The translations under genes were made by a program, and so were the position numbers. A DNA stretch of 19,219 nt from NCBI GenBank assembly GCA_030151245.1, contig JASLEF010000054.1, positions 1-19,219 on the forward strand, given 5' to 3'. The notes below the pieces were generated by a model. The model made no database searches. It was not told the DNA's origin and saw nothing but the letters and a program-made list of their open reading frames with translations. This document shows, piece by piece, positions 1-6,322 of the stretch. The DNA comes from Ignatzschineria sp. (lineage in GTDB: Bacteria > Pseudomonadota > Gammaproteobacteria > Cardiobacteriales > Wohlfahrtiimonadaceae). The stretch's first letter is position 1. The number at the start of each line of letters is the position of its first letter.

Positions 1-90
1 CTTTCCGCTCTCTTTAATTCCTGCAGTCAATCCCGCAGCTTGAAATCCCGGGGTTGACGTAACCGTCCCGTCTTTCAATATTGTAATCAT
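1..90 (-). CDS. argJ: Glutamate N-acetyltransferase / amino-acid N-acetyltransferase ArgJ, N-terminal fragment
   Basis: Only the first 30 codons lie inside the window; the reading frame runs open off the left edge. The visible protein starts MITILKDGTVTSTPGF and continues with QAAGLTAGIK. This matches the ArgJ N-terminus, where a short strand is followed by a P-x-G-F-x-A-A-G-x-x-A-G-I-K segment. ArgJ transfers the acetyl group of N-acetylornithine to glutamate (and in some species also uses acetyl-CoA), recycling the acetyl group in arginine biosynthesis. The ATG ends at 90 and is preceded on the minus strand by AGGAGAAGAGG, a strong ribosome binding site. Downstream of argC on the same strand, it gives the common argC-argJ order, but 547 nt of repeat-containing DNA separates the two genes. 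The catalytic Thr autocleavage site is outside the window. Confidence 0.8.
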   Translation of the reverse strand, partial: MITILKDGTVTSTPGFQAAGLTAGIKESGK

Positions 91-129
91 CCTCTTCTCC
101 TAACTCTTTGAAGACTGAAATAGGTCATA

Positions 130-149
130 AAATCGAGTCATCTCGATTT
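130..149 (-). promoter_or_regulatory. 8-bp perfect hairpin in the argJ leader
   Basis: On the plus strand AAATCGAG (130-137) and CTCGATTT (142-149) are perfect reverse complements around a 4-nt loop. On the argJ strand the hairpin ends about 40 nt before the start codon. It is followed by TATGACC rather than a U-run, so it is not a convincing terminator. It could be an RNA stem or a dyad binding site; the function is unknown. Confidence 0.4.
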
Positions 150-217
150 AACTTCTGCTTAAAAACCAATACATCACACATAATTGTCTCAATGATTGGC
201 AAATTCTGTATCTATGA

Positions 218-568
218 TTCCATTCGATCTCTGACTCCCTTCGATTCTGGACTCCCTTCGATCTCTGATTCCATTCGATCTATGATTCCCTTCGATTCTG
301 GATTCCATCCGATTCTGGGTTCCCTTCGATTCTAGATTCCATCCGATTCTAGATTCCATCCGATTCTGGATTCCCTTCGATTCTAGATTCCCTTCGATTC
401 TAGATTCCATTCGATCTCTGATTCCATTCGATTCTGGATTCCCTTCGAACTCTGATTCCCTTCGAACTCTGATTCCCTTCGAACTCTGATTCCCTTCGAA
501 CTCTGATTCCATCCGATTCTGGATTCCATTCGATCCTGGATTCCATCCGATTCTAGATTCCCTTCGAT
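218..568. repeat. 17-bp tandem repeat (minisatellite), about 20.6 copies, between argC and argJ
   Basis: Twenty complete 17-bp units run head to tail from 218 to 557, followed by an 11-nt partial copy (558-568). Representative units are TTCCATTCGATCTCTGA (218-234) and TTCCCTTCGATTCTGGA (286-302). All copies keep the frame TTCC-x-T-x-CGA. Positions 5 and 7 occur only as A/T, C/T or A/C, and positions 11-15 occur mainly as TTCTG, TTCTA, TCTCT or ACTCT. Units 14-17 (439-506) are four identical copies, as are units 10-11, which suggests recent slippage. The sequence just before 218 (to about 210) resembles a decayed copy. The plus strand is pyrimidine-rich, so an argC-to-argJ transcript would carry a purine-rich RNA. 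The period is not a multiple of three, and there are no unique spacers as in CRISPR. Confidence 0.97.
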
Positions 569-592
569 CAATACTTTATCAATGCTGATATT

Positions 593-618
593 AAAAAAGA
601 TATCAATGATTTGATACC
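593..618 (-). terminator. Possible AT-rich intrinsic terminator after argC
   Basis: On the minus strand, about 20 nt past the argC stop, GGTATCAA and TTGATATC can form an 8-bp stem (one G-U pair) around a 4-nt loop. A run of six T residues follows directly (plus-strand A run 593-598). The shape is right, but the stem is mostly A-T and may be weak. If functional, it would separate or attenuate argJ transcription from argC. Confidence 0.5.
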
Positions 619-637
619 TTTCTGAGCTGTTCTGTTT

Positions 638-1678
638 TTATATATACATAGAGAGTGTTGATAATCCCGTTGATTCAGGAAAACCAAAAATAATATTCAT
701 GCTCTGTACTGCTTGACCGGCAGCCCCTTTAATTAAATTATCAATCGCCGCAATGACAATGATCTTACCTCTCTTCTCATCAACCCTGACTGCGATATCG
801 CAAAAGTTTGTCCCCCGAACATGGCTAAGTTCCGGCAATCCCTTACGTACCCTTACAAATGGCTCATTTTTATAGAATTCTTGATAAATTTGATACGCCG
901 CTTCTTCTGTCAAAGTGACATCTGCTTTCAAGTTAAAATAGATCGTTGATAAAATCCCTCGATTCACCGGCAATAGATGCGGCGTAAAGAGAACCTCGAC
1001 CGTTTCATCAGTGAGCTTCTCAAGCTCTTTTTCCATCTCAGGTGTATGGCGATGATTAAAGATACCGTAGGGCTTAAAATTCTCATTCACTTCACAGTAG
1101 AGTGAAGTGGTTCTCGCATCACGCCCTGCCCCTGTGGTTCCTGTTTTAGAATCCACGATAATATCGGTCTCAACTTTTTTCGTAGCGATTAAAGGTGCTG
1201 CCCCTAAAATAGCGGAAGTTGGAAAACATCCCGGTGATGCAATAATCGGACTCTTTGCAATCAAATCGCGATGCAATTCAGGTAAACCATAAACTGCAAT
1301 ATTACTTAAATCTTTCGCTTTATGGGGCACTTTATACCAACTCTCATAAGTTTCCGTCTCTTCAAAACGGAAATCAGCACCTAGATCAATCACTTTCACA
1401 TTATTTTTATAAGCAGTTTTCGCCAATTCCTGAGATAACCCATGCGGAAGCGCCATAAAAAGAAGATCTATCTCATCAATTCGCGCCATAAAATCCTGAT
1501 CTTTCAATAGCACTTGGCTTAAACGACCTTCAAAATTTGGATAAACATCGGCAATGTCCATATCGGCATACGATTTAGAAGAGAGGAGCCTCACTTCAAC
1601 CTCGGGATGCTGCTCTAATAACCATAATAGCTGCTGTCCGGCATAACCCGTAACCCCGATAATTCCGACCCTAATCAT
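638..1678 (-). CDS. argC: N-acetyl-gamma-glutamyl-phosphate reductase ArgC
   Basis: ArgC carries out the NADPH-dependent reduction of N-acetylglutamyl-5-phosphate to N-acetylglutamate-5-semialdehyde, the third step of arginine biosynthesis, in the cytoplasm. The 346-residue protein has the usual family length. It begins with a Rossmann nucleotide-binding stretch, GIIGVTGYAGQQLL (residues 5-18), and contains the catalytic cysteine in SPGCFPT (148-154, Cys151). Other family blocks are VIDLGADFRF (about 96-105) and FNHRHTPE in the C-terminal half. The ATG at 1678 is preceded by TTAGGAGAGGCA, a good ribosome binding site. The gene points toward argJ, but a possible terminator and the 17-bp repeat array intervene. 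I see no ArgR operator matching the classical palindrome upstream. Confidence 0.97.
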   Translation of the reverse strand: MIRVGIIGVTGYAGQQLLWLLEQHPEVEVRLLSSKSYADMDIADVYPNFEGRLSQVLLKDQDFMARIDEIDLLFMALPHGLSQELAKTAYKNNVKVIDLGADFRFEETETYESWYKVPHKAKDLSNIAVYGLPELHRDLIAKSPIIASPGCFPTSAILGAAPLIATKKVETDIIVDSKTGTTGAGRDARTTSLYCEVNENFKPYGIFNHRHTPEMEKELEKLTDETVEVLFTPHLLPVNRGILSTIYFNLKADVTLTEEAAYQIYQEFYKNEPFVRVRKGLPELSHVRGTNFCDIAVRVDEKRGKIIVIAAIDNLIKGAAGQAVQSMNIIFGFPESTGLSTLSMYI

Positions 1679-1733
1679 TGCCTCTCCTAACCTATTGTCT
1701 TATCTTAAAATTATTCCTTCGTTCACACCGATT

Positions 1734-1759
1734 TGTGACAACTTACCTAAATTGTCACA
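1734..1759. promoter_or_regulatory. Inverted repeat TGTGACAA-N10-TTGTCACA upstream of argC
   Basis: Two perfect 8-bp arms are separated by 10 nt and lie 56-81 nt upstream of the argC start codon, where an operator is expected. The arms resemble CRP half sites, but the spacing is wrong for CRP (TGTGA-N16-TCACA instead of N6). The sequence does not resemble a standard ArgR box. The bound factor is unknown. Confidence 0.4.
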
Positions 1760-1920
1760 GCCGATCTTATTCAAGGAAACGTCCAGCCTCAGTACTATTT
1801 ATCATTGTATACAGGGCTTTTTTTATCATTCTAGAGGTTCGTAACTGTACTACTACGACCCATCATTCATCAATGTAGCAGGAGTTTTAGACTTTTAAAA
1901 GAACTCTTCGTGATTAATTC

Positions 1921-1942
1921 ATGATAAATGTTGATTTATCAT
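1921..1942. promoter_or_regulatory. 22-bp palindrome ATGATAAAT-GTTG-ATTTATCAT
   Basis: The two 9-bp arms are perfect reverse complements. The element lies about 185-205 nt upstream of waaC and about 245 nt upstream of argC, so it could serve either gene. It is not followed by a T-run on either strand, so a protein-binding site is more likely than a terminator. A related AT-rich motif (ATGATAAAT with ATTTAT nearby) occurs at 4433-4453. Confidence 0.4.
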
Positions 1943-2005
1943 TTATGACGGTTTTAAGCAGAAAGGAATTATCGGGAGATAGTCGATAAAATCCTCTGGT
2001 TTAGG

Positions 2006-2011
2006 TATAAT
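2006..2011 (+). promoter_or_regulatory. Candidate -10 element for waaC
   Basis: An exact TATAAT hexamer occurs about 115 nt before the waaC start. I found no good -35 hexamer 16-18 nt upstream, so this is a weak promoter call that rests on the -10 alone. Confidence 0.3.
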
Positions 2012-2126
2012 TCGTCTCAATTAAGATCTCATTTACAATCGATCTTGAACGATAAAGATGCGGCAATCTTTTGATCGCTCTTCTCTTAAGTTTTTACTGA
2101 CTAGCGTCAACGGATAGATTTCCTAC

Positions 2127-3110
2127 ATGAAAAAATTACTGCTTGTTAAGACCTCCTCAATGGGAGATTTGATTCATACCTTCCCGGCATTAACCGATCT
2201 ATCGCAACATCGTCCTAATGAATATGAGATAACGTGGCTTGTGGAAGAGTCCTTTGCCGATATTGCAAAAATGCATCCTATGACAAAAGATGTGATTATT
2301 ATCGGTAGTCGCCGTTGGAAAAAAAACCTCTTCAATCGTCAAACTTGGCAAGAGTTTAGGACCTTTAAAAAAGCCGTCCGTCATGAAAAATGGGATCTCA
2401 TTGTCGATTGCCAAGGCCTCTTCAAAAGTGCCATGATGACTAAGTTAGCCTCCCAAAAAGGTACGATTCCAACCTATAGTTACTCGAAAGAATCCATTCG
2501 TGATCCTTTTGCTGCCCGTTTTTATCAGCATGGTTTTTCAGTTGAAAAAGGTTTAACCGCCATCGAAAGAAACCGCCAGCTCTTTGGAAAGATATTTAAC
2601 TACACACCAGAGCCTTTAGCTGATTTTGGCATTCAACATTGGGATGAACGCTCAAAATTAACCCCTGAGCAACCGTTCGTCGCCCTTATTCATGGCACGA
2701 GCGCAGAGAATAAAGAGTGGCCTGAGGAGAAGTGGATTGAGATCGGTCGCTGGCTAGAGAAAAGAGGCTTAATTTCCGTTCTTTTTTGGGGGAATCAACG
2801 GGAGCAAGAACGTGCTGAAAGAGTTGCTCAACAAGTTCCTAACGCCATAGTCATGCCAAAAGTCTCTATCCAAGAAGCGGGATTAATTCTCTCAAAAGCG
2901 GCCCTTATTATTGCCGTAGACACAGGGTTTGCGCATCTTGCCAATACACAGGATCGCCCCGTCATAGGCTTATTCTTAGGAAGCCATTCCCACTATGCCG
3001 GCGTTATTCCCACACAACATAATCCTTATGCTGTCAATTTAGGGGGGAAAGGAGAAAATCCAGAAGTCTCTGAGGTCATTGAAAAAATCGAATCCTTTAA
3101 TATTCTCTAA
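2127..3110 (+). CDS. waaC: Lipopolysaccharide heptosyltransferase I WaaC (GT9 family)
   Basis: WaaC adds the first L-glycero-D-manno-heptose from ADP-heptose onto Kdo of the LPS inner core, at the cytoplasmic face of the inner membrane. The 327-residue protein is of usual length. It opens with VKTSSMGDLIHTFPALTD (7-24), almost the same as E. coli WaaC; Asp14 aligns with the catalytic Asp. DCQGLFKSA (94-102) and the tract RNRQLFGK (148-155) follow. The C-terminal half holds HGTSAENKEWPEEKW (189-203) and the donor-site signature DTGFAHL (265-271). The ribosome binding site before the ATG is poor. The gene stands alone on its strand between argC and the carbamate kinase gene; no other LPS gene is nearby. 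WaaF is less likely because the N-terminal block follows WaaC. Confidence 0.93.
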   Translation: MKKLLLVKTSSMGDLIHTFPALTDLSQHRPNEYEITWLVEESFADIAKMHPMTKDVIIIGSRRWKKNLFNRQTWQEFRTFKKAVRHEKWDLIVDCQGLFKSAMMTKLASQKGTIPTYSYSKESIRDPFAARFYQHGFSVEKGLTAIERNRQLFGKIFNYTPEPLADFGIQHWDERSKLTPEQPFVALIHGTSAENKEWPEEKWIEIGRWLEKRGLISVLFWGNQREQERAERVAQQVPNAIVMPKVSIQEAGLILSKAALIIAVDTGFAHLANTQDRPVIGLFLGSHSHYAGVIPTQHNPYAVNLGGKGENPEVSEVIEKIESFNIL

Positions 3111-3262
3111 AACCGTTTTTACAGCCTTTTTATAAAAAAATTAAAGGAGTTAAAGGATTAGCGTTTTTTAAGCGTTTAAGAGAATATCTCAAAATAGCAC
3201 CTTAACAATCCTCAATCATCTCTATAGACAACGATAGATGACATCACAACCAATAGATTGAT

Positions 3263-3297
3263 AAAAAATAGGGGGAATTTCAAAACCTCAATCCCCC
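3263..3297 (-). terminator. Intrinsic terminator of the carbamate kinase gene
   Basis: On the minus strand GGGGGA and TCCCCC form a 6-bp GC-rich stem with a 15-nt loop, followed by TATTTTTTAT. It lies about 50 nt past the carbamate kinase stop codon. The plus strand has no T-run here, so it does not obviously terminate waaC. Confidence 0.75.
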
Positions 3298-3348
3298 CAA
3301 TATCTTTCACATATTAACCCATCGCTTTTTTAAACCTTTATGCACTTT

Positions 3349-4329
3349 TTATGAAATATCTCCATTGACAATACGGGTTCCTGTCATGCCTTTTAATGCT
3401 TCCGGCATAGACTTCAACGTTGTCACAATTCCGATCCCTTGCGGATTACGTCTTAAATAAGCTAATAACGATTCGACCTTCGGTAACATACTCCCCGCCG
3501 GAAATTGCCCCTCTGCAATATATTTTTCTGCCTCTATCATCGTCAAATGCGATAACCATTTCTCATTATCTTGGCCAAAATTAATCGCGATTTTCTCCAC
3601 TCCTGTGGGGATAAGATAGACATCAGCCTGAACTGCTGCCGCTAATAATGAGGAGACGCGATCTTTATCAATCACCGCTTCTATCCCTTTAAGTTCCCCT
3701 GTTTGATCAATTGAAACAGGAATCCCTCCCCCACCACAAGCAATCACAAGCACATCATGTTCGATCAAGGCCTGAATCATCTTTATTTCAATGATGTGTT
3801 TCGGTTCCGGAGAAGGAACGACTCTGCGCCAGCCTCTACCTGAATCCTCTACCACAGACCAGCCCAATCTCTTCTCTCTCTCTTTTGCTACACTCTCATC
3901 CATAAATATTCCAATAGGCTTATCTGGCGCTTTGAAGGCAGGGTCCGCAGGATCAACAACGACTTGAGTCGTTAAAGCAACCACAGGTTTTCTCTGCTCC
4001 CGTTGCAATAACTCATTATAAATAGAGAGCTGTAAAAGATAACCTATCTCTCCCTGAGTACTCGCCACATAATGGTCTAAAGGATATTGTGGCAGCTCCT
4101 CTTTTGCAGCCTCATCTTGCAATTGATGAATTCCAACATGAGGACCATTGCCATGCGTTAAAATAATTCGCCATCCTGTCTCCATCAAATCCACAAGATC
4201 AACAGCAAGCCTAGCTGCAACAGCTCTTTGAGAGCACATGTCTAAGTGGTCATTATCCGGTATTAAAGCATTCCCTCCGATCGCTAGTACCATAATCGGC
4301 TTTTTCTTAACATCTCTATTTTTTGGCAT
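3349..4329 (-). CDS. arcC: Carbamate kinase (catabolic, YahI/YbcF/ArcC family)
   Basis: The enzyme reversibly converts carbamoyl phosphate and ADP to ATP, ammonia and CO2; in fermenters this yields ATP. The 326-residue protein shows the amino-acid-kinase fold signatures in order: AIGGNAL (16-22), THGNGPHVG (58-66), WRRVVPSPEPK (177-187), CGGGGIPV (198-205), DKDRVSSLLA (221-230) and AGSMLPKVE (278-286). The ATG at 4329 follows GGAGGCAGAAA, an excellent ribosome binding site. No arginine deiminase or ornithine carbamoyltransferase gene (arcA, arcB) is adjacent. Instead the gene is divergent from fdrA, as expected for a partner of the FdrA/DUF1116/DUF2877 system, where the kinase uses carbamoyl phosphate from a non-ornithine donor. 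An FNR-like box lies about 105 nt upstream. Confidence 0.95.
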   Translation of the reverse strand: MPKNRDVKKKPIMVLAIGGNALIPDNDHLDMCSQRAVAARLAVDLVDLMETGWRIILTHGNGPHVGIHQLQDEAAKEELPQYPLDHYVASTQGEIGYLLQLSIYNELLQREQRKPVVALTTQVVVDPADPAFKAPDKPIGIFMDESVAKEREKRLGWSVVEDSGRGWRRVVPSPEPKHIIEIKMIQALIEHDVLVIACGGGGIPVSIDQTGELKGIEAVIDKDRVSSLLAAAVQADVYLIPTGVEKIAINFGQDNEKWLSHLTMIEAEKYIAEGQFPAGSMLPKVESLLAYLRRNPQGIGIVTTLKSMPEALKGMTGTRIVNGDIS

Positions 4330-4403
4330 TTTCTGCCTCCTTTCATAAAAATTTAACTAGATATTAATACTTCCCCCTCTCTCCTAACACATAAGCTCTT
4401 TAG

Positions 4404-4409
4404 ATCCTA
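4404..4409 (-). promoter_or_regulatory. Candidate -10 element (TAGGAT) for carbamate kinase
   Basis: Read on the minus strand, TAGGAT matches TATAAT at four positions, including the key first, second and last bases. It lies about 31-36 nt downstream of the centre of the FNR-like box, within a base of the arrangement seen at class II FNR-activated promoters (box centred near -41.5). The call depends on that geometry. Confidence 0.4.
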
Positions 4410-4432
4410 AATTCCTTAACAATCACAATAAA

Positions 4433-4446
4433 ATGATAAATATCAA
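4433..4446. promoter_or_regulatory. FNR/Anr-like binding site
   Basis: ATGATAAATATCAA matches the FNR consensus TTGAT-N4-ATCAA at all fixed bases except the first (9 of 10). It sits between the divergent carbamate kinase and fdrA genes, about 105 nt from the kinase start and about 255 nt from the fdrA start. FNR is the oxygen-sensing activator of anaerobic genes in gammaproteobacteria. The AT-rich setting raises the chance of a coincidental match. Confidence 0.5.
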
Positions 4447-4475
4447 TGATTTATAGTGAACATATCAAAAATAGT

Positions 4476-4494
4476 TGCTATCTTGAAGTTAGCA
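4476..4494. promoter_or_regulatory. 19-bp operator-like dyad TGCTATCTTGAAGTTAGCA
   Basis: The sequence is symmetrical about its central G (4485): TGCTA pairs with TAGCA and CTT with AAG, with a single T/T mismatch in each half. Such a length and symmetry are typical of a dimeric repressor or activator site. It lies 30 bp from the FNR-like box on the fdrA side. No regulator gene is in the window to pair with it. Confidence 0.4.
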
Positions 4495-4665
4495 CTCAAA
4501 GATAAAAAACATCGTGCACCCATAAACATTACTACAAATACCAAAATAAATATTAATATAAATATCAATAAGTTACATAAAAGTTAATACTTCACCTCAT
4601 CCTGATTTCAAAATTATGCATTCCGCATTCATCTATCCTAAAACCTTTTCTTTACGATTTATGAC

Positions 4666-4680
4666 GTCCCTCTAAGGGAC
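4666..4680 (+). promoter_or_regulatory. Hairpin before the fdrA ribosome binding site
   Basis: GTCCCT (4666-4671) and AGGGAC (4675-4680) form a perfect 6-bp stem with a 3-nt loop, 21 nt before the fdrA start. AGGGA (4675-4679) could alternatively pair with TCCCT at 4697-4701, just before the ATG, which would enclose the AAGGA ribosome binding site in the loop. This suggests, but does not prove, control of translation initiation. Confidence 0.35.
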
Positions 4681-4701
4681 ATTTCTCAAAAAGGATTCCC
4701 T

Positions 4702-6225
4702 ATGATTATTAAATCCATTATTAAACCCAATACCTACATAGATTCCATGACACTGATGGCGCTCTCCACCAAAGTAAACCAATTACCCCTTGTTCAAAAA
4801 GCCATGATTGGAATGGGAACAGAGATGAACAAGCAAGTTATTAATGATGTAGGCTTGATGGATCAAGCCATAAAGTCAGCAAATCGCAGTGACTTGATTA
4901 TTGTCTTTCAAGTACAAAAAGAACAAGATGTCGAGATCGTGATAGAGGAAATAACTCAATTACAGAATGAAAAAAATCATTCTAATGAATCCCAAAAGGC
5001 ATACACCTCTCTCTCTAAAGCCTTAAAATCTGAAACTGAAAGTAATCTTGTTCTCTTCTCAATTGCAGGAGAATATCTCTATCCTGAGGCAAAGATGGCA
5101 CTTGAAAATAATAAGCATGTCATGATCTTTAGTGACAACGTATCCATTGAGGAAGAGATTTCCCTCAAAAAGCTCGCCATTGAAAAAGATCTCCTCTTAA
5201 TGGGACCTGATTGCGGGACCGCTATTATTAATGGCTCAGGCCTCTGTTTTGCCAATAAAGTAAGACGAGGCGATATTGGCATTATCGCGGCCTCAGGAAC
5301 AGGAAGCCAAGAAGTTAGTGTCCAAATTGATCGTTTAGGATCAGGCATTAGTCAGCTAATTGGAGTCGGAGGACGTGATCTAAGTGAGAAAGTCGGCGGT
5401 TTAATGATGCTCCATGCTCTTAAAATGCTCGATCAAGATCCGGAAACAAAAGTTATTACGCTCATCTCAAAACCTCCGGCAAAGACGGTCGAAAAAACAA
5501 TCATTGCCGCCGCTAAAGAGCTCAAAAAACCTGTTGTAATTTGTTTTATTGGTACCCATGAACAGCTAGAATCGAGCAATATTACGATTGTTCCGAATAC
5601 TCTTTTAGCTGCACAAAAAGCATCTGAACTCTCTCAAGAACTTACTATAACGCTTCCCACTCAAAAGATAGAGAACGCTCTTCTAAAAAGCCTTGCACCT
5701 TCACAAAAGTATCTTCGAGGCTTATTTGCCGGAGGAACGATTTGTGATGAAATATTTTACGAACTCACTAAAGTTGTCCCTATTACCTCAAATATTGCAG
5801 GAGATCTTGCGACGCGCCATCAATTTGGAAATGTTTTTAATGGACATTGTGTCATTGATTTTGGAGATGATCAATATACGCAAGGACGTGCCCATCCTAT
5901 GATCGATAGCACTTTTAGATCTCAAGCGATTATTGATCAAGCAAATGATCCCTCGACAGCCATTATTGCGATGGATTTTGAGCTGGGATTTGGAGCGAAT
6001 GCAGATCCTGTAGGATCCGTATTACCCCAAATTATAGCGGCACAAAAAATTGCGAAAAATGACAACCGCTCTCTTATTTTTATCGCCTATCTCTTAGGCA
6101 CAGATCTCGACTTTCAAAATAAAAAGGCTCAAGAAACCGCTCTTAAAAATGCTGGGGTCATCGTTGTCGATAGTGTTGCCGCTCTTGGTGAAATGGCAAA
6201 AAAACTTTTATTATCAATAAAATAA
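4702..6225 (+). CDS. fdrA: FdrA family protein (YahF-like, succinyl-CoA synthetase alpha-like fold)
   Basis: The 507-residue protein belongs to the FdrA/YahF group, which resembles acyl-CoA synthetase (NDP-forming) alpha chains but acts with DUF1116 and DUF2877 proteins. The E. coli FdrA-YlbE-YlbF set has been linked to oxamate carbamoyltransferase in allantoin fermentation. Visible blocks are SIAGEYLYPEA (about 120-130), LLMGPDCGTAI (165-175), IAASGTGSQEVSVQ (195-208), GVGGRDLSEKVGG (221-233) and ISKPPAKTVEK (265-275). The C-terminal half has GLFAGGTICDE and a late FGDDQYTQGRAHPMID block. The length is close to YahF (about 515). The ATG follows AAGGATTCCCT. It is first of three plus-strand genes (gaps of 97 and 104 nt) that share the terminator at 8455-8485. 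Substrate specificity cannot be read from sequence. Confidence 0.9.
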   Translation: MIIKSIIKPNTYIDSMTLMALSTKVNQLPLVQKAMIGMGTEMNKQVINDVGLMDQAIKSANRSDLIIVFQVQKEQDVEIVIEEITQLQNEKNHSNESQKAYTSLSKALKSETESNLVLFSIAGEYLYPEAKMALENNKHVMIFSDNVSIEEEISLKKLAIEKDLLLMGPDCGTAIINGSGLCFANKVRRGDIGIIAASGTGSQEVSVQIDRLGSGISQLIGVGGRDLSEKVGGLMMLHALKMLDQDPETKVITLISKPPAKTVEKTIIAAAKELKKPVVICFIGTHEQLESSNITIVPNTLLAAQKASELSQELTITLPTQKIENALLKSLAPSQKYLRGLFAGGTICDEIFYELTKVVPITSNIAGDLATRHQFGNVFNGHCVIDFGDDQYTQGRAHPMIDSTFRSQAIIDQANDPSTAIIAMDFELGFGANADPVGSVLPQIIAAQKIAKNDNRSLIFIAYLLGTDLDFQNKKAQETALKNAGVIVVDSVAALGEMAKKLLLSIK

Positions 6226-6322
6226 GACCATTTTTTTCGCTTCAGCCCCTTTAGTCCTTTAATCATCGTCAGAAACCCCTGCTTATAAACTCATATTACG
6301 AATCATTTAGGAGCTCTACTTT

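Larger units (their letters stand above)
1679..2126. other. Divergent argC / waaC intergenic region (448 bp)
   Basis: No gene is supported here; a 66-codon plus-strand reading frame at 1678-1878 has no ribosome binding site and an unprotein-like composition. The region must hold promoters for both argC (minus) and waaC (plus). It contains two clean inverted repeats (1734-1759 and 1921-1942) and a TATAAT hexamer, listed separately. Confidence 0.7.
4330..4701. other. Divergent control region between carbamate kinase and fdrA (372 bp)
   Basis: No gene is visible. The DNA is strongly AT-rich and contains an FNR-like box (4433-4446), a -10-like hexamer for the kinase (4404-4409), a 19-bp dyad (4476-4494) and a hairpin before the fdrA ribosome binding site (4666-4680). 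I did not find a convincing sigma70 promoter for fdrA. Confidence 0.7.

Noticed and set aside
218..568. CRISPR array
   Set aside because: Units are contiguous 17-bp copies without unique spacers, and no cas gene is nearby.
189..571. Two overlapping minus-strand reading frames (107 and 62 codons) with repeated ESRIEGN / ESKGI peptides
   Set aside because: They arise wholly from the 17-bp array, which stays open in more than one frame. The period is not a multiple of three, so unit-length changes would scramble any protein, and the frames begin inside the repeat.
601..616. FNR box near the argC stop (ATCAA-N4-TTGAT)
   Set aside because: The half sites are in the inverted order; the arrangement is the stem of the probable terminator instead.
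1734..1759. CRP binding site
   Set aside because: TGTGA and TCACA are both present but separated by 16 nt rather than 6.
1678..1878. 66-codon plus-strand reading frame in the argC-waaC gap
   Set aside because: It has no ribosome binding site, starts opposite the argC start codon, and has no recognisable features.
3111..3262. Terminator for waaC on the plus strand
   Set aside because: Only a short 5-bp AT-rich stem near 3125-3150 is visible, without a following T-run; read-through to the opposing terminator region cannot be judged.
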